From contig JAJXWW010000229.1 in the NCBI GenBank assembly GCA_021781415.1, positions 1 to 63,342 on the forward strand: a DNA stretch of 63,342 bases, given 5' to 3'. Every line of letters starts with the position of its first letter. The first letter of the stretch is position 1. The stretch comes from Planctomycetota bacterium. Lineage in GTDB: Bacteria; Planctomycetota; Planctomycetia; Gemmatales; Gemmataceae. The translations under genes were made by a program, and so were the position numbers. The notes under the pieces were generated by a model. That model made no database searches. It saw only the letters and a list, made by a program, of their open reading frames with translations, and was not told the origin of the DNA. Positions 8,487-16,319 of this stretch are shown in pieces.

Positions 8487-9809
8487 TCACACCAATCCCT
8501 CGACGAATTCCCGTGTGGCGGAAAAGGCATCGTATCCGCATTCGGCGATCAACCAGGCAGGCGCGACGCTAAGTCCGATCGACAGTTTGGCAGCGCGATA
8601 CCGGCAGGAACTACATGGGGTTAATCGGTAAGCAAGTAAAGCCAGTGTTTCGCAACGCGCGGCGGGATTATGTTCCAGCATCTCGATCAGATCCATTAGC
8701 AAGTAATGCCGGTTATCCGCATCGTCGGGGATGGAGAGAGTTTCGAGGATTAAGTCTTCATCGCTCGGAATAAAATTGTTGATGAATAATTTAGGACAAT
8801 AGATAACGCTTTTACTATCCAGCAAATGTTCGACCGCATATTTGCGAATGGAAGGATGTGTATTCTGCGCGATCGCACATAAAGCCCGCATCCGCACGCG
8901 TTCGTTCTCGCTATCGAGCAAGTTGAGAATTCTTTCGTCGAACCGAGGAAGGGGACGGTTGGAGAATACTCCCAAGTAGTTCGCAATCGCCTTCGCATCT
9001 TGGCAAGCGAGTAATCTCTCTAAAATGATCGCGAGATCGGCTTCAGCGGCGTACATTCCCCAGCCGCGGAGCAGACCGGCTTGATTTTGTGTGCCTTCCG
9101 CCGCCCGAATCACATCGTCGAGGGTATATTTGCGCATTCGGCTTGCATGGGTCTGTCTGGGGTTGTCGTCTTTTTTCTTCTGCGCGGCGACGAGCCAGTT
9201 CTGTCGAAAACGGTCGATTTCCTTCGAGGACGCCGAAGCGCTTTGAAGCGCGTCGAGAATCTTTGGCTCACCAAGTTGGTCGATGGCCGTGTCGATCATG
9301 GCTTCGTCGTCCATATCCCACTCCCATTCGCGCAGAAGCAAGACCGTGCCTCGAATTTTGGCGGCGAAGAGAAAGCCCGTCTCACCCTCTAATTCGATCA
9401 ATTCTTGTTCGCCAAGCCACGGACAATCCGGAACGGGTTTTTCGGCGACGATCCGCCGGAGTTGACGGCGAAACTGATCGTCGCCCTGCTGAGCGTAACG
9501 GACACAGAACTGGCAGAGCTGCACGGCGGCGAGGCTATCGTGTACTTTCTCTACCGCGTTGAGGAGAGGGAGCCGAAATGCCTCAGCCACGCGCGCCTCC
9601 CGCATCATACGCCACAGCCAAGGACCGCGCTCTTCCTCACACTGCCGGTCGTAGCGAAGATCGGTCAAGCAGGCTTCGAGGAGAATATCCTTGTCTTTCC
9701 ACACGCCTTTCTCCGCCCACAATAGGGCGCGCCCCAGGCCTTTCCGGATGGCGTCTCGGCATTGAATGCCGCTCGGAAGATCGGTCGGTTCCATGTCCCA
9801 TTCGGTCAT
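8487..9809 (-). CDS. HEAT-like repeat protein between hen1 and pnkp
   Basis: A 440-residue soluble protein with no signal or membrane segment. It starts 2 bases after the hen1 stop, so translation is very likely coupled. The opening (MTEWDMEPTDLP, then IRKGLGRALLW) matches, from memory, a widespread uncharacterised family of HEAT-like proteins that start xxWDxDPxxLP. The C-terminal half (about 260-420) is built of repeated helical pairs, for example LLDSENERVRMRALCAI and then NTHPSIRKYAVEHLLDSK, which are typical HEAT units. HEAT solenoids bind proteins or nucleic acids and are not catalytic, and no catalytic motif is visible here. Its position between hen1 and pnkp suggests a scaffold or substrate-recognition role in RNA repair. 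That is inference, as the family also occurs elsewhere. Confidence 0.8.
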   Translation of the reverse strand: MTEWDMEPTDLPSGIQCRDAIRKGLGRALLWAEKGVWKDKDILLEACLTDLRYDRQCEEERGPWLWRMMREARVAEAFRLPLLNAVEKVHDSLAAVQLCQFCVRYAQQGDDQFRRQLRRIVAEKPVPDCPWLGEQELIELEGETGFLFAAKIRGTVLLLREWEWDMDDEAMIDTAIDQLGEPKILDALQSASASSKEIDRFRQNWLVAAQKKKDDNPRQTHASRMRKYTLDDVIRAAEGTQNQAGLLRGWGMYAAEADLAIILERLLACQDAKAIANYLGVFSNRPLPRFDERILNLLDSENERVRMRALCAIAQNTHPSIRKYAVEHLLDSKSVIYCPKLFINNFIPSDEDLILETLSIPDDADNRHYLLMDLIEMLEHNPAARCETLALLAYRLTPCSSCRYRAAKLSIGLSVAPAWLIAECGYDAFSATREFVEGLV

Positions 9810-9811
9810 CG

Positions 9812-11221
9812 CTATTTCCTCGTCCTTATAGCCTCAATGCGCATAAAAATGGCCATTTGCGTTGGAGATCCCACAACCTCATCCTCCGGCCCAACTGGAG
9901 CGAAGCGAACCGCGTAGCCGAAGCGCTGGGCCACGCCGTTGGTCCATGCCTGAAACTGCGACCGCGACCACTCGAAGCGGTGGTCTTTGTGGCGAAACGA
10001 TCCCGCCGGCAGCGTCTCGAAGCGGACGTTGTACTCGACGTTGGGCGTCGTCAATACGACGGCGCGCGGGCGAGCGAACTCGAAGAGAACGCGCTCGAAG
10101 GCGGACAGACGCGGTGGATCGAGATGTTCGATCACCTCGACCACGGCGGCGGCATCGAATCCCGATAGCCGACCGTCTCGATACATCAGCGATCCATGAA
10201 GAAGACGACAGCGCGCTTGCACGTCGAGGGGGAGACGATCCAAGCGCAGCCGAGCGATCTCCAAAGCCCGCGGCGACACGTCCACGCCGACAATCTCGGT
10301 GAATTGTGCATCGCGCAACAGAGCGCGCAGTAGCTTGCCTTCGCCGCAGCCCAGATCGAGAACGCGCTTCGCCCCGCTCTGTAGCAGTGCCGTCTGCACG
10401 GCATCCAGCCGTATATCGTTCAAGCGCACGCGCTCCTCAATGACCTCTTCGACCTGCGTACTCTCCTCGTTGTCGCTCTCGCCCTCGTCTTGCTCGATTC
10501 GGGCCAGGGCCGTCTTCGCCAATTGCCCTTGATGTTTGAGATAACGCCGAGTGATATTCTCGCGTTCGGGATGCGCGTTCAGCCAGCCTTCGCCGTGACG
10601 CAGCAGCTTTTCGACCTCGGCATCGCCGACCCAATAGTGCTTGTCGTTGTCCAATACGGGCATCAACACATACAGATGCGACAGCAGATCGTGCAATCGG
10701 CACCGCCCGCTCAGCGTCACGGTGTAGTACGGACTGTCGCCCCATTCGGGAAACTGCTCGTCGAGCGGATGGCGCTGCGTCGCCACGTTGTAGCCCAACG
10801 GCTCGAACAGTCGCCTGAGAAAGCTCTCGCCGCCGCGGCAGGGCAACACGGCCAGTCTGGCTTCGTAGGGCAACGCCGTCTCGGCCAATTGCGGACGTTC
10901 GCGGCTGCGTCCGCCGAGGGCGCTGCCGAACACTTGAGAGATGGCCACGCTCAGGAACGACGAGGCGACATACGGACGGTCGTTGACATACTGTTGCAAG
11001 GAGTGCCCTTCGCCACTCGGCCCGCGCCGATTGCGCACCAGACCGACCGGATCGATGTCGAGCAACAGCGCCGCCGTGCAGCGCGACGGCGACACTTCGG
11101 GAAAAAAGACGTGCGCCTGTCCGAACGACAGCGGAAACGACTGGCACCGCGCCGGATTCTTACCGAGCAGATAGCCGAGATCGGCCGCAGGCTCGTGCAT
11201 GACTGTCAGCGTCAACAACAT
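9812..11221 (-). CDS. hen1: 3'-terminal RNA ribose 2'-O-methyltransferase Hen1
   Basis: Hen1 methylates the 2'-OH at the 3' end of a broken tRNA before Pnkp seals it, which protects the repaired site from being cut again. The start was set at ATG 11221 (MLLTLTVMHEPAADLGYLL), which matches the conserved Hen1 N terminus; a longer frame from 11290 adds unrelated sequence. It is 469 residues, the usual length. The N-terminal half is the Pnkp-ligase-activating domain. The C-terminal methyltransferase has the SAM motif VLDLGCGEGK (287-296) and the Mn2+ set E362, E365, H366 (EVIEHL) and H414, with the same spacing as the studied enzyme from Clostridium thermocellum. It heads the cassette and is followed at once by the HEAT-like gene. 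Confidence 0.95.
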   Translation of the reverse strand: MLLTLTVMHEPAADLGYLLGKNPARCQSFPLSFGQAHVFFPEVSPSRCTAALLLDIDPVGLVRNRRGPSGEGHSLQQYVNDRPYVASSFLSVAISQVFGSALGGRSRERPQLAETALPYEARLAVLPCRGGESFLRRLFEPLGYNVATQRHPLDEQFPEWGDSPYYTVTLSGRCRLHDLLSHLYVLMPVLDNDKHYWVGDAEVEKLLRHGEGWLNAHPERENITRRYLKHQGQLAKTALARIEQDEGESDNEESTQVEEVIEERVRLNDIRLDAVQTALLQSGAKRVLDLGCGEGKLLRALLRDAQFTEIVGVDVSPRALEIARLRLDRLPLDVQARCRLLHGSLMYRDGRLSGFDAAAVVEVIEHLDPPRLSAFERVLFEFARPRAVVLTTPNVEYNVRFETLPAGSFRHKDHRFEWSRSQFQAWTNGVAQRFGYAVRFAPVGPEDEVVGSPTQMAIFMRIEAIRTRK

Positions 11222-11483
11222 GGCATCCCATCCTCCCGATGAAACGGACACGATGGCAAGGAACGAGGTTCGGAACTCGATTGGCAACAATTCTTCGACG
11301 GCGATGGATAAGATTCTACCGTTGAGAAATGGACTCGGAGCCCCGTATGCCGAGCGCGAATAGTGGGTGGCCGGTAATGTCGAGTCGCGGAGAATCCGAA
11401 CGAGAATCCCTCGCTGGGTCGCGCTCCGCTTCGATCCACCCTCAATGAACTCGACACGAACGAGCGAAACGTCTGCGACGCGA

Positions 11484-12674
11484 TTAATACTTCAACATGG
11501 TTCGATCGATGCGATCGGCCCAGGCGAGGATGCCGCCGGTGAGGTTTCTCAGGCGCGAGAAGCCTTGTTGGCGGAGGAAGTGGATCGCCCGCTGGCTGCG
11601 CATACCGCTCTTGCAGTGGACGATGATTTCACGTTCGCGGTCGAGTTCGTCGAAACGCTGTGGCAACTGGGGAAGCGGGATGACGAGACTTTCGGAGAGG
11701 CGACAGATTTGTATTTCCTCCGGATTTCGCACGTCGAGAATCAATATGTCTTCGCCGCGTTCGAGCAGGAGTTTCAATTCCTCAACGCTGATGTCGCCGC
11801 CGGTCGAGACTGTAGGAGACGGCGACTCTTGGCCGCGCATGCCGCAGAACTGTTCGTAGTCGATGAGTTTGGTCACGGTCGGATGGTCGCCGCATACCGG
11901 ACAGCGCGGATTGCGGCGAACCTTGAATTCGCGGAAGCTCATTTGCAGCGCGTCGTATAGCAGCAGCCGACCGATGAGCGGCGAACCTTGACCGAGTAAC
12001 AGTTTGACGGCCTCGGTCGCCTGAATGCAGCCGATCAGACCGGGGAGAATGCCGAGGACGCCGCCCTCGGCACAGCTCGGCACTTCGCCGGGAGGCGGCG
12101 GTTCGGGATAGAGACAACGATAGCAAGGGCCGCGACCGGGATAGAAGACCGATGCCTGCCCATCGAAGCGAAAGATGCTGCCGTAGACGTTCGGCTTTTG
12201 CAGCAGCACGCAGGCGTCGTTGACGAGATAGCGCGTTGGGAAATTGTCCGTGCCGTCGACGATCAGATCGTAAGGCTCGAATAGTGAGAGGGCATTGGCC
12301 GAGGTCAAGCGGGTGTCGTGGAGATCGAGGCGAACTTCGGGATTGATGGCCTGCAAGCGATCCTTGGCCGATTGCAGTTTCGAGCGGCCCACGTCGCTGG
12401 TTCCGTGCAGAATCTGGCGTTGAAGATTGCTGAAATCGACGACATCGAAATCGACCAGTCCGATACGACCGACGCCGGCGGCGGCGAGATACAATCCGAG
12501 CGGCGAACCGAGACCGCCCGCCCCAATTAGCAGAACGCTGGCCGCCTTGAGGCGCTTCTGACCCTCCATGCCGACTTCGGGCATGATGAGATGCCGACTA
12601 TAGCGAGCGGCTTCTTGTGGCGAAAGTTGCACGCGCGCCGCGCGGGCGGGAAGCGAATCGAGGGAGACGGACAT
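11484..12674 (-). CDS. moeB: MoeB/ThiF-type adenylyltransferase with rhodanese domain
   Basis: The enzyme adenylates the C-terminal Gly of a small sulfur-carrier protein (MoaD or ThiS) and, through its rhodanese domain, can pass sulfur to it for molybdopterin or thiamine synthesis. The start is set at ATG 12674, giving 396 residues. The E1-like domain shows the nucleotide loop LLIGAGGLGSP, the adenylation region DGTDNFPTRYL and two zinc CxxC pairs (CYRCLYP and CPVCGD). The rhodanese domain (about 295-396) has the active-site loop CKSGMRS with its Cys. This is the MoeBR/MOCS3-like architecture. The gene follows fabF by 67 bases on the same strand, but no moa or thi partner is in the window, so molybdenum versus thiamine versus tRNA thiolation remains open. 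Confidence 0.87.
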   Translation of the reverse strand: MSVSLDSLPARAARVQLSPQEAARYSRHLIMPEVGMEGQKRLKAASVLLIGAGGLGSPLGLYLAAAGVGRIGLVDFDVVDFSNLQRQILHGTSDVGRSKLQSAKDRLQAINPEVRLDLHDTRLTSANALSLFEPYDLIVDGTDNFPTRYLVNDACVLLQKPNVYGSIFRFDGQASVFYPGRGPCYRCLYPEPPPPGEVPSCAEGGVLGILPGLIGCIQATEAVKLLLGQGSPLIGRLLLYDALQMSFREFKVRRNPRCPVCGDHPTVTKLIDYEQFCGMRGQESPSPTVSTGGDISVEELKLLLERGEDILILDVRNPEEIQICRLSESLVIPLPQLPQRFDELDREREIIVHCKSGMRSQRAIHFLRQQGFSRLRNLTGGILAWADRIDRTMLKY

Positions 12675-12741
12675 GATGGGGGTTCCTGGCGTTTGGCTCC
12701 GAGGGATCGTTCCGCGCGCTGAAGCGCGCCAGCCCACGGAG

Positions 12742-13980
12742 TTACGTGATCGCGGCGACGACGAGGGTGCAGTTGTGGCCGCCGAAACCGAAGCTGTTGG
12801 AGATAGCGTGACGAACGTGCATCTCGCGGGCCGTGTTGGGGACATAATCGAGATCGCAGGCGGGATCGGGGGTATCGTAGTTGATGGTTGGATGGACCGT
12901 GCGATGGCGCAAGCTCAGCGCCGTGACAATCAACTCGACGCCGCCCGATGCGCCGAGCAGATGGCCCAGCATGCTTTTGGTGCTGCTGATCGCCAACTTG
13001 TGGGCGTGACTCCCGAAGACTTCTTTGACCGCTTTGGTCTCCGCTTCATCGCCGAGCGGCGTGCTGGTTCCGTGGGCATTGATGTATTGAATGTCTTCGG
13101 GATTGAGCTTGGCATCGCGAAGCGCCAACTCCATCGCCTTGGAAGCTCCCGCGCCGCAGGGGTGCGGTTGAGTGATGTGGTAGGCGTCGGCGGTACTACC
13201 GCAACCGATCACCTCGGCGTAGAGCGTCGCGCCGCGGCGACGGGCGCGTTCCATTTCTTCCAAAACGACAATGCCCGCGCCTTCGCTCAGGACAAAGCCG
13301 TCGCGGTCTTTGTCGAAGGGCCGGCTGGCGCGCGGCGGATCGTCGTTCCGCATCGACAGGGCGCGAGCGGAGGTGAAGCCGCCAATCCCCATTGGGGTGA
13401 TGGCGGATTCGGAACCACCGGCCAGCATCACATCGGCGTAGCCCCATTGAATGGCGCGAAGGGCGTCGCCGACGGCATGGGCGGCAGAGGCGCAAGCGGT
13501 CGAGACGGCCGTGTTGGGTCCGGACAAGCCGAACTCGATGGACACGTTGCCCGCCGCCGCGTTGGGAATCATCTTGGGAATGACGAACGGACTGATACGG
13601 CTTGGCCCGGAATCTTTGTAGCGACCGTGCTGTTCTTCGAATTCGTTGAGTCCGCCAATACCGCTGCCGACGATGACGCCGCAGCGATACGGGTCTTCTT
13701 TGCTGAAATCGATGCCGCTATCCTTGACCGCCGCGTGCGAAGCCACCAAGGCGAACTGAGCGAATCGGTCGAGTCGATGCGCTTTCTTCTTTTCCACGAG
13801 CGGTTCGGGATTGAAGTTCTTCACCTCACCGCCGAAGTGGACTTTGAAAGCGGACGTGTCGAACTGCTCAACGATTCCGACGCCGCTCTCGCCCGCCAAC
13901 AGCGCGGACCAGAAGCCGGGGAGGTCGGAACACAGAGAGTTGACCGTGCCCATGCCCGTGATGACGACGCGACGGGTCAT
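12742..13980 (-). CDS. fabF: 3-oxoacyl-ACP synthase II
   Basis: The condensing enzyme of type II fatty-acid elongation. It is 412 residues, the usual length, with the Cys-His-His triad in view: the nucleophile in STACASAAHAVGDALR, then NAHGTSTPLGDE and the second His in STKSMLGHLLGASGG. The N terminus RRVVITGMGTVNSL is typical. Its ATG overlaps the acpP stop (ATGA), so it is translationally coupled to its own acyl-carrier substrate, the standard acpP-fabF arrangement. Confidence 0.95.
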   Translation of the reverse strand: MTRRVVITGMGTVNSLCSDLPGFWSALLAGESGVGIVEQFDTSAFKVHFGGEVKNFNPEPLVEKKKAHRLDRFAQFALVASHAAVKDSGIDFSKEDPYRCGVIVGSGIGGLNEFEEQHGRYKDSGPSRISPFVIPKMIPNAAAGNVSIEFGLSGPNTAVSTACASAAHAVGDALRAIQWGYADVMLAGGSESAITPMGIGGFTSARALSMRNDDPPRASRPFDKDRDGFVLSEGAGIVVLEEMERARRRGATLYAEVIGCGSTADAYHITQPHPCGAGASKAMELALRDAKLNPEDIQYINAHGTSTPLGDEAETKAVKEVFGSHAHKLAISSTKSMLGHLLGASGGVELIVTALSLRHRTVHPTINYDTPDPACDLDYVPNTAREMHVRHAISNSFGFGGHNCTLVVAAIT

Positions 13981-14219
13981 TTCTTGGCTTGCTCCCGCTC
14001 GATATAGTCGATGGCCTCGCCGACGGTTTTGATCTTCTCCGCTTGATCGTCGGGAATGGTGATGTCGAACTCTTCTTCCAGTTCCATGACCAATTCCACG
14101 ATGTCGAGCGAATCGGCACCGAGGTCTTCCTGAAATGAGGTTTGTCGCGTGACTTGTTCCTTATTCACGCCCAGATTCTCGCCGACAATGTCGATAACAC
14201 GTTCTTCCACGGAAGCCAC
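13977..14219 (-). CDS. acpP: acyl carrier protein
   Basis: An 80-residue ACP carrying the growing acyl chain on 4'-phosphopantetheine. The attachment Ser is in LGADSLDIVELVMELEEEF. The start is GTG 14219 (VASVEERVIDIVGENLGVN), supported by GGGAGG 9 bases upstream; longer frames add unrelated residues. A second GTG 9 bases downstream is possible. The stop overlaps the fabF ATG. Confidence 0.93.
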   Translation of the reverse strand: MASVEERVIDIVGENLGVNKEQVTRQTSFQEDLGADSLDIVELVMELEEEFDITIPDDQAEKIKTVGEAIDYIEREQAKK

Positions 14220-14846
14220 GGTGGGGGACCTCCCAAATGCAATCGTTTCCGGAACCCCATGGACGAGAATGCTCGAAGTCGATCGCGTTTCCGATCCGAC
14301 CCGCTCACATCGCCGTCTTTGGGTTATGTACCACAGCGCACGCGCGCCGGGCAAGGGGTAATCGTTGGATGCTCGGCAAGCCGAGACACATTCGTTCGAG
14401 GCACCCCTCACTCCACCCGCGTCACGCTGCCGTCGCGCACAATGCGACGGTCGTAAAATGAATAACTACAGACAACTAGAGAAAAGGGAAAGGCCAACTC
14501 GACACAAGAGAGCAATTTGCCGGTACGAGACCGCTCGCGGCCCTTCCCCGACTTAGGCGATGCCGCTGGAAGAAGTCGCCTGATTTAACAACGAGTTCCG
14601 ACAAACTCTGAGAAAAGGATCGCGATGGCCCACAAAAAGACGGTCTTCATCGTGCAAAAGGGTCGCCTACTCGAAAGAGGTGGTCGATCGCATTCGAGGA
14701 AGCAAGCCGCCGGGAGACTTGGTGCCGCCCGATATTGCGACTTCGACGATGATTCACTCGATGTGGGCGCACCACCACCGTCGAGACGCGCCATGGGAGA
14801 TCTCGATGATTGCTGGGAGTGCCTATTGATGAAAGAGAATTGAAGA
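14220..14846. other. 627-base intergenic stretch
   Basis: I see no supported gene. A 72-codon frame at 14625-14843 (+) has a passable ribosome-binding site (AAAAGGA) and opens MAHKKTVFIVQKGRLLER, but it then degenerates. The shifted frame beside it reads KEVVDRIRGSKPPGDLVPP, so this may be a frameshifted remnant of a small gene. A short hairpin (CCGTCGC/GCGACGG) lies near 14430-14455. The region should contain the acpP promoter, but no clear -35/-10 pair stands out. Confidence 0.35.
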
Positions 14847-14918
<72 letters not shown>

Positions 14919-15000
14919 CGAAAGATTCGCACAACCTGAATTATAGACGCGCTTCGATCGCTTTCAAGGGCGAAAAATAAATCCCGCTGCAAATCGAGTT

Positions 15001-15414
15001 CTACTTCTCGACCACCGAATCGAAGACGCGCACTTTCTTCCAGTTGTCCTTGTTTTCGTCGATGAACTGCTTGTGCCGTTTGTCGTCTTGGTACTTGTCG
15101 TGCGCGGCTTGGTCCGCGAAGACGATATGAAGCGCGACATCGAAATCGCGGTCGTTGACTTCGCGGTTCAGATCCTCGGCCAGCGTGCCGGCGGCGAAGA
15201 ATACCTCGCCGGGGTGCCCAGTCAAGTATTTCTTGCAGGCGTCCACTAGCTTTCGCTTGTTCGCAGCCGAGTGGTCCTTAAGCGCGAAATAGACGTTATG
15301 AGCCAACATGGTCCGCTTTCCCTCCGCCTTCTTCTCGGCGTCTCGCCCCCGCACCGTGGCAAACGATGCGATGGTGAGAGCGAGGACGACGCCGCACACG
15401 AGTGATTTCCGCAT
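15001..15414 (-). CDS. exported Dabb-like (stress-responsive A/B barrel) protein
   Basis: A 137-residue protein with a cleavable signal (MRKSLVCGVVLALTIASFA) and then a dimeric alpha/beta-barrel-like domain: MLAHNVYFALKDHS, KYLTGHPGE and HIVFADQAAHDKYQDD are the typical Dabb pattern. The start is ATG 15414; the longer frame reads back through the tRNA-Leu intron and is spurious. Such small secreted Dabb proteins recur in Planctomycetes, with no established role. It lies between tRNA-Gly and the split tRNA-Leu, all on the minus strand. Confidence 0.8.
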   Translation of the reverse strand: MRKSLVCGVVLALTIASFATVRGRDAEKKAEGKRTMLAHNVYFALKDHSAANKRKLVDACKKYLTGHPGEVFFAAGTLAEDLNREVNDRDFDVALHIVFADQAAHDKYQDDKRHKQFIDENKDNWKKVRVFDSVVEK

Positions 15415-15540
15415 AACTCTCTCCCGTGGGATGTAGAACGTCGCTTGTTCTAGCAGGCGATGTCTCATCGTCAAGTGAAGATCAATAAATGCTGGAGGAG
15501 GGACTCGAACCCTCACGGAGCTTTCGCCCCTTCGGATTTT

Positions 15541-16245
15541 CGTACCACTATGGCTTTCGCCACCCTTGCGGTTTGTGGTCTGGACTTTCCCTTGGCCATA
15601 GGTATCCTCCGTAGGCCTCAGCCACCAAGTCTCTACACCTTCTTCTTCCTGCCTCGATAATTGCCGGTCAAAGCATGGCAATTAGGACACAAGAGTTCGA
15701 TGTTCGCCAGTGAATTATCCCTCCGGTCACCATTACGGTGATGGATTTCCAGGGGGATTGGTATTCCCAACCATCGGATTCTGCCACAATGCTCGCACTG
15801 ATGCCGTTTCAATCTTTCATTGAGAAGCCGGTTTTTCAGTCGCCAAGTATTTTCCAGCTTCCCATCGACCAACACCTCGGCTAATGGTCGAGTACGATAA
15901 GTGTGGTTTCCGCCTCGCAGGTGTCCTTGTCCGGTGAAATGCGACGTATCCAGATTCATTTCTCGGATACGCTTCTTCACCACTTCGTAGTTTCCGCCAG
16001 CCGGAACAAGACCAATGGTTTGGATCACTGCACGCAACGAGAAGCAACTTTCCACGGCTCGCCGTAAACATTGATCCGTGTACCGCCTCATCTTGATTTT
16101 CTCCTGAATTGGAGAGATTCACGAAGAAGCTGCTTCCAGGAAGAAGCTTGGCTCGGGATTGCCGCCACCGTCGAACGTGCTGCGGTTTCCCCGAATTCGA
16201 CTGAATTCACATAGGAAGTTTCCTATCCCAGTGCTCAAATCCACC
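15541..16245 (-). ncRNA. group I self-splicing intron (IC3-like) in tRNA-Leu
   Basis: A 705-nt intron with the core signatures of the cyanobacterial/Azoarcus tRNA intron group. At the 5' end, GGTGGATTTGAG supplies a guide (GAG) to pair with exon CUU. Near 16160 (read on the minus strand) is GGCAATCCCGAGCCAAG, the P4-J-P5-P6 consensus. Near 15640 is GGTGTAGAGACT (R element, P3/P7). Near 15590 is AAGGGAAAGTCCAGACCACA (S element, P7). The intron ends in G before AAAATCC, which is the expected omega-G. Without the inserted gene the RNA would be about 250 nt, the usual size. An HNH gene (15633-16091) sits in the P6 loop. Confidence 0.92.
15633..16091 (-). CDS. HNH homing endonuclease of the tRNA-Leu intron
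   Basis: A 152-residue protein encoded within the intron. ATG 16091 has AGGAG 9 bases upstream. The N-terminal half has a helix-turn-helix-like pattern (LRRAVESCFSLRAVIQTIGL, then GGNYEVVKKRI and TSHFTGQGH) shared with other intron HNH proteins. The C-terminal HNH zinc domain reads CEHCG, LEIHHRNGDRRDNS and LLCPNCHALT: two CxxC pairs around a His-His and Asn active centre. It would cut intronless tRNA-Leu genes and so spread the intron. The stop codon TAG lies inside the intron's R element, and the final codons (GRKKK) overlap the 3' strand of helix P6, so the gene is tightly fitted to the ribozyme. It looks intact and therefore recently active. Confidence 0.93.
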   Translation of the reverse strand: MRRYTDQCLRRAVESCFSLRAVIQTIGLVPAGGNYEVVKKRIREMNLDTSHFTGQGHLRGGNHTYRTRPLAEVLVDGKLENTWRLKNRLLNERLKRHQCEHCGRIRWLGIPIPLEIHHRNGDRRDNSLANIELLCPNCHALTGNYRGRKKKV

Positions 16246-16319
16246 AAGTCCGATGCGTCTGCCGATTCCGCCACTCCAGCATGGTGGCTACTATATCGTT
16301 CCGTAAGGCCATCAGCAAC

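Larger units (their letters stand above)
15490..16280 (-). tRNA. tRNA-Leu (UAA) interrupted by a group I intron
   Basis: The 5' exon (16280 to 16246, 35 nt) starts GCTGGAGTGGCGGAATCGGC and ends GGACTT. The 3' exon (15540 to 15490, 51 nt) starts AAAATCCGAAGGGGCGAAAG and ends CTCCAGC plus discriminator A. Joined, they give an 86-nt class II tRNA: acceptor GCTGGAG/CTCCAGC, anticodon stem TCGGA/TCCGA, loop CTTAAAA with anticodon TAA, a long variable arm (GGGGC GAAA GCTCC) and T arm GAGGG-TTCGAGT-CCCTC. The intron lies between U34 and A35, the same site as in cyanobacterial and plastid trnL(UAA). The gene starts 39 bases after the isomerase stop on the same strand. Confidence 0.95.

Noticed and set aside
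8154..8624. Arg/Ser-rich plus-strand frame beside the RNA-repair genes
   Set aside because: Overlaps the HEAT-like gene end, has no motifs and no ribosome-binding site.
11222..11290. Upstream extension of hen1 to 11290
   Set aside because: The conserved Hen1 N terminus MLLTLTV starts at 11221; the extra 23 residues are unrelated.
12673..14007. 444-codon plus-strand frame
   Set aside because: Mirror of fabF, with low-complexity composition typical of antisense reading.
14625..14843. 72-codon frame beginning MAHKKTVFIVQKG
   Set aside because: Passable ribosome-binding site, but the product turns incoherent and a neighbouring frame looks better, so at most a frameshifted remnant.
15541..15660. 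RNase P RNA-like segment (GGGAAAGTCC)
   Set aside because: The surrounding motifs and flanking tRNA exons fit a group I intron S element; the rest of the RNase P core is missing.
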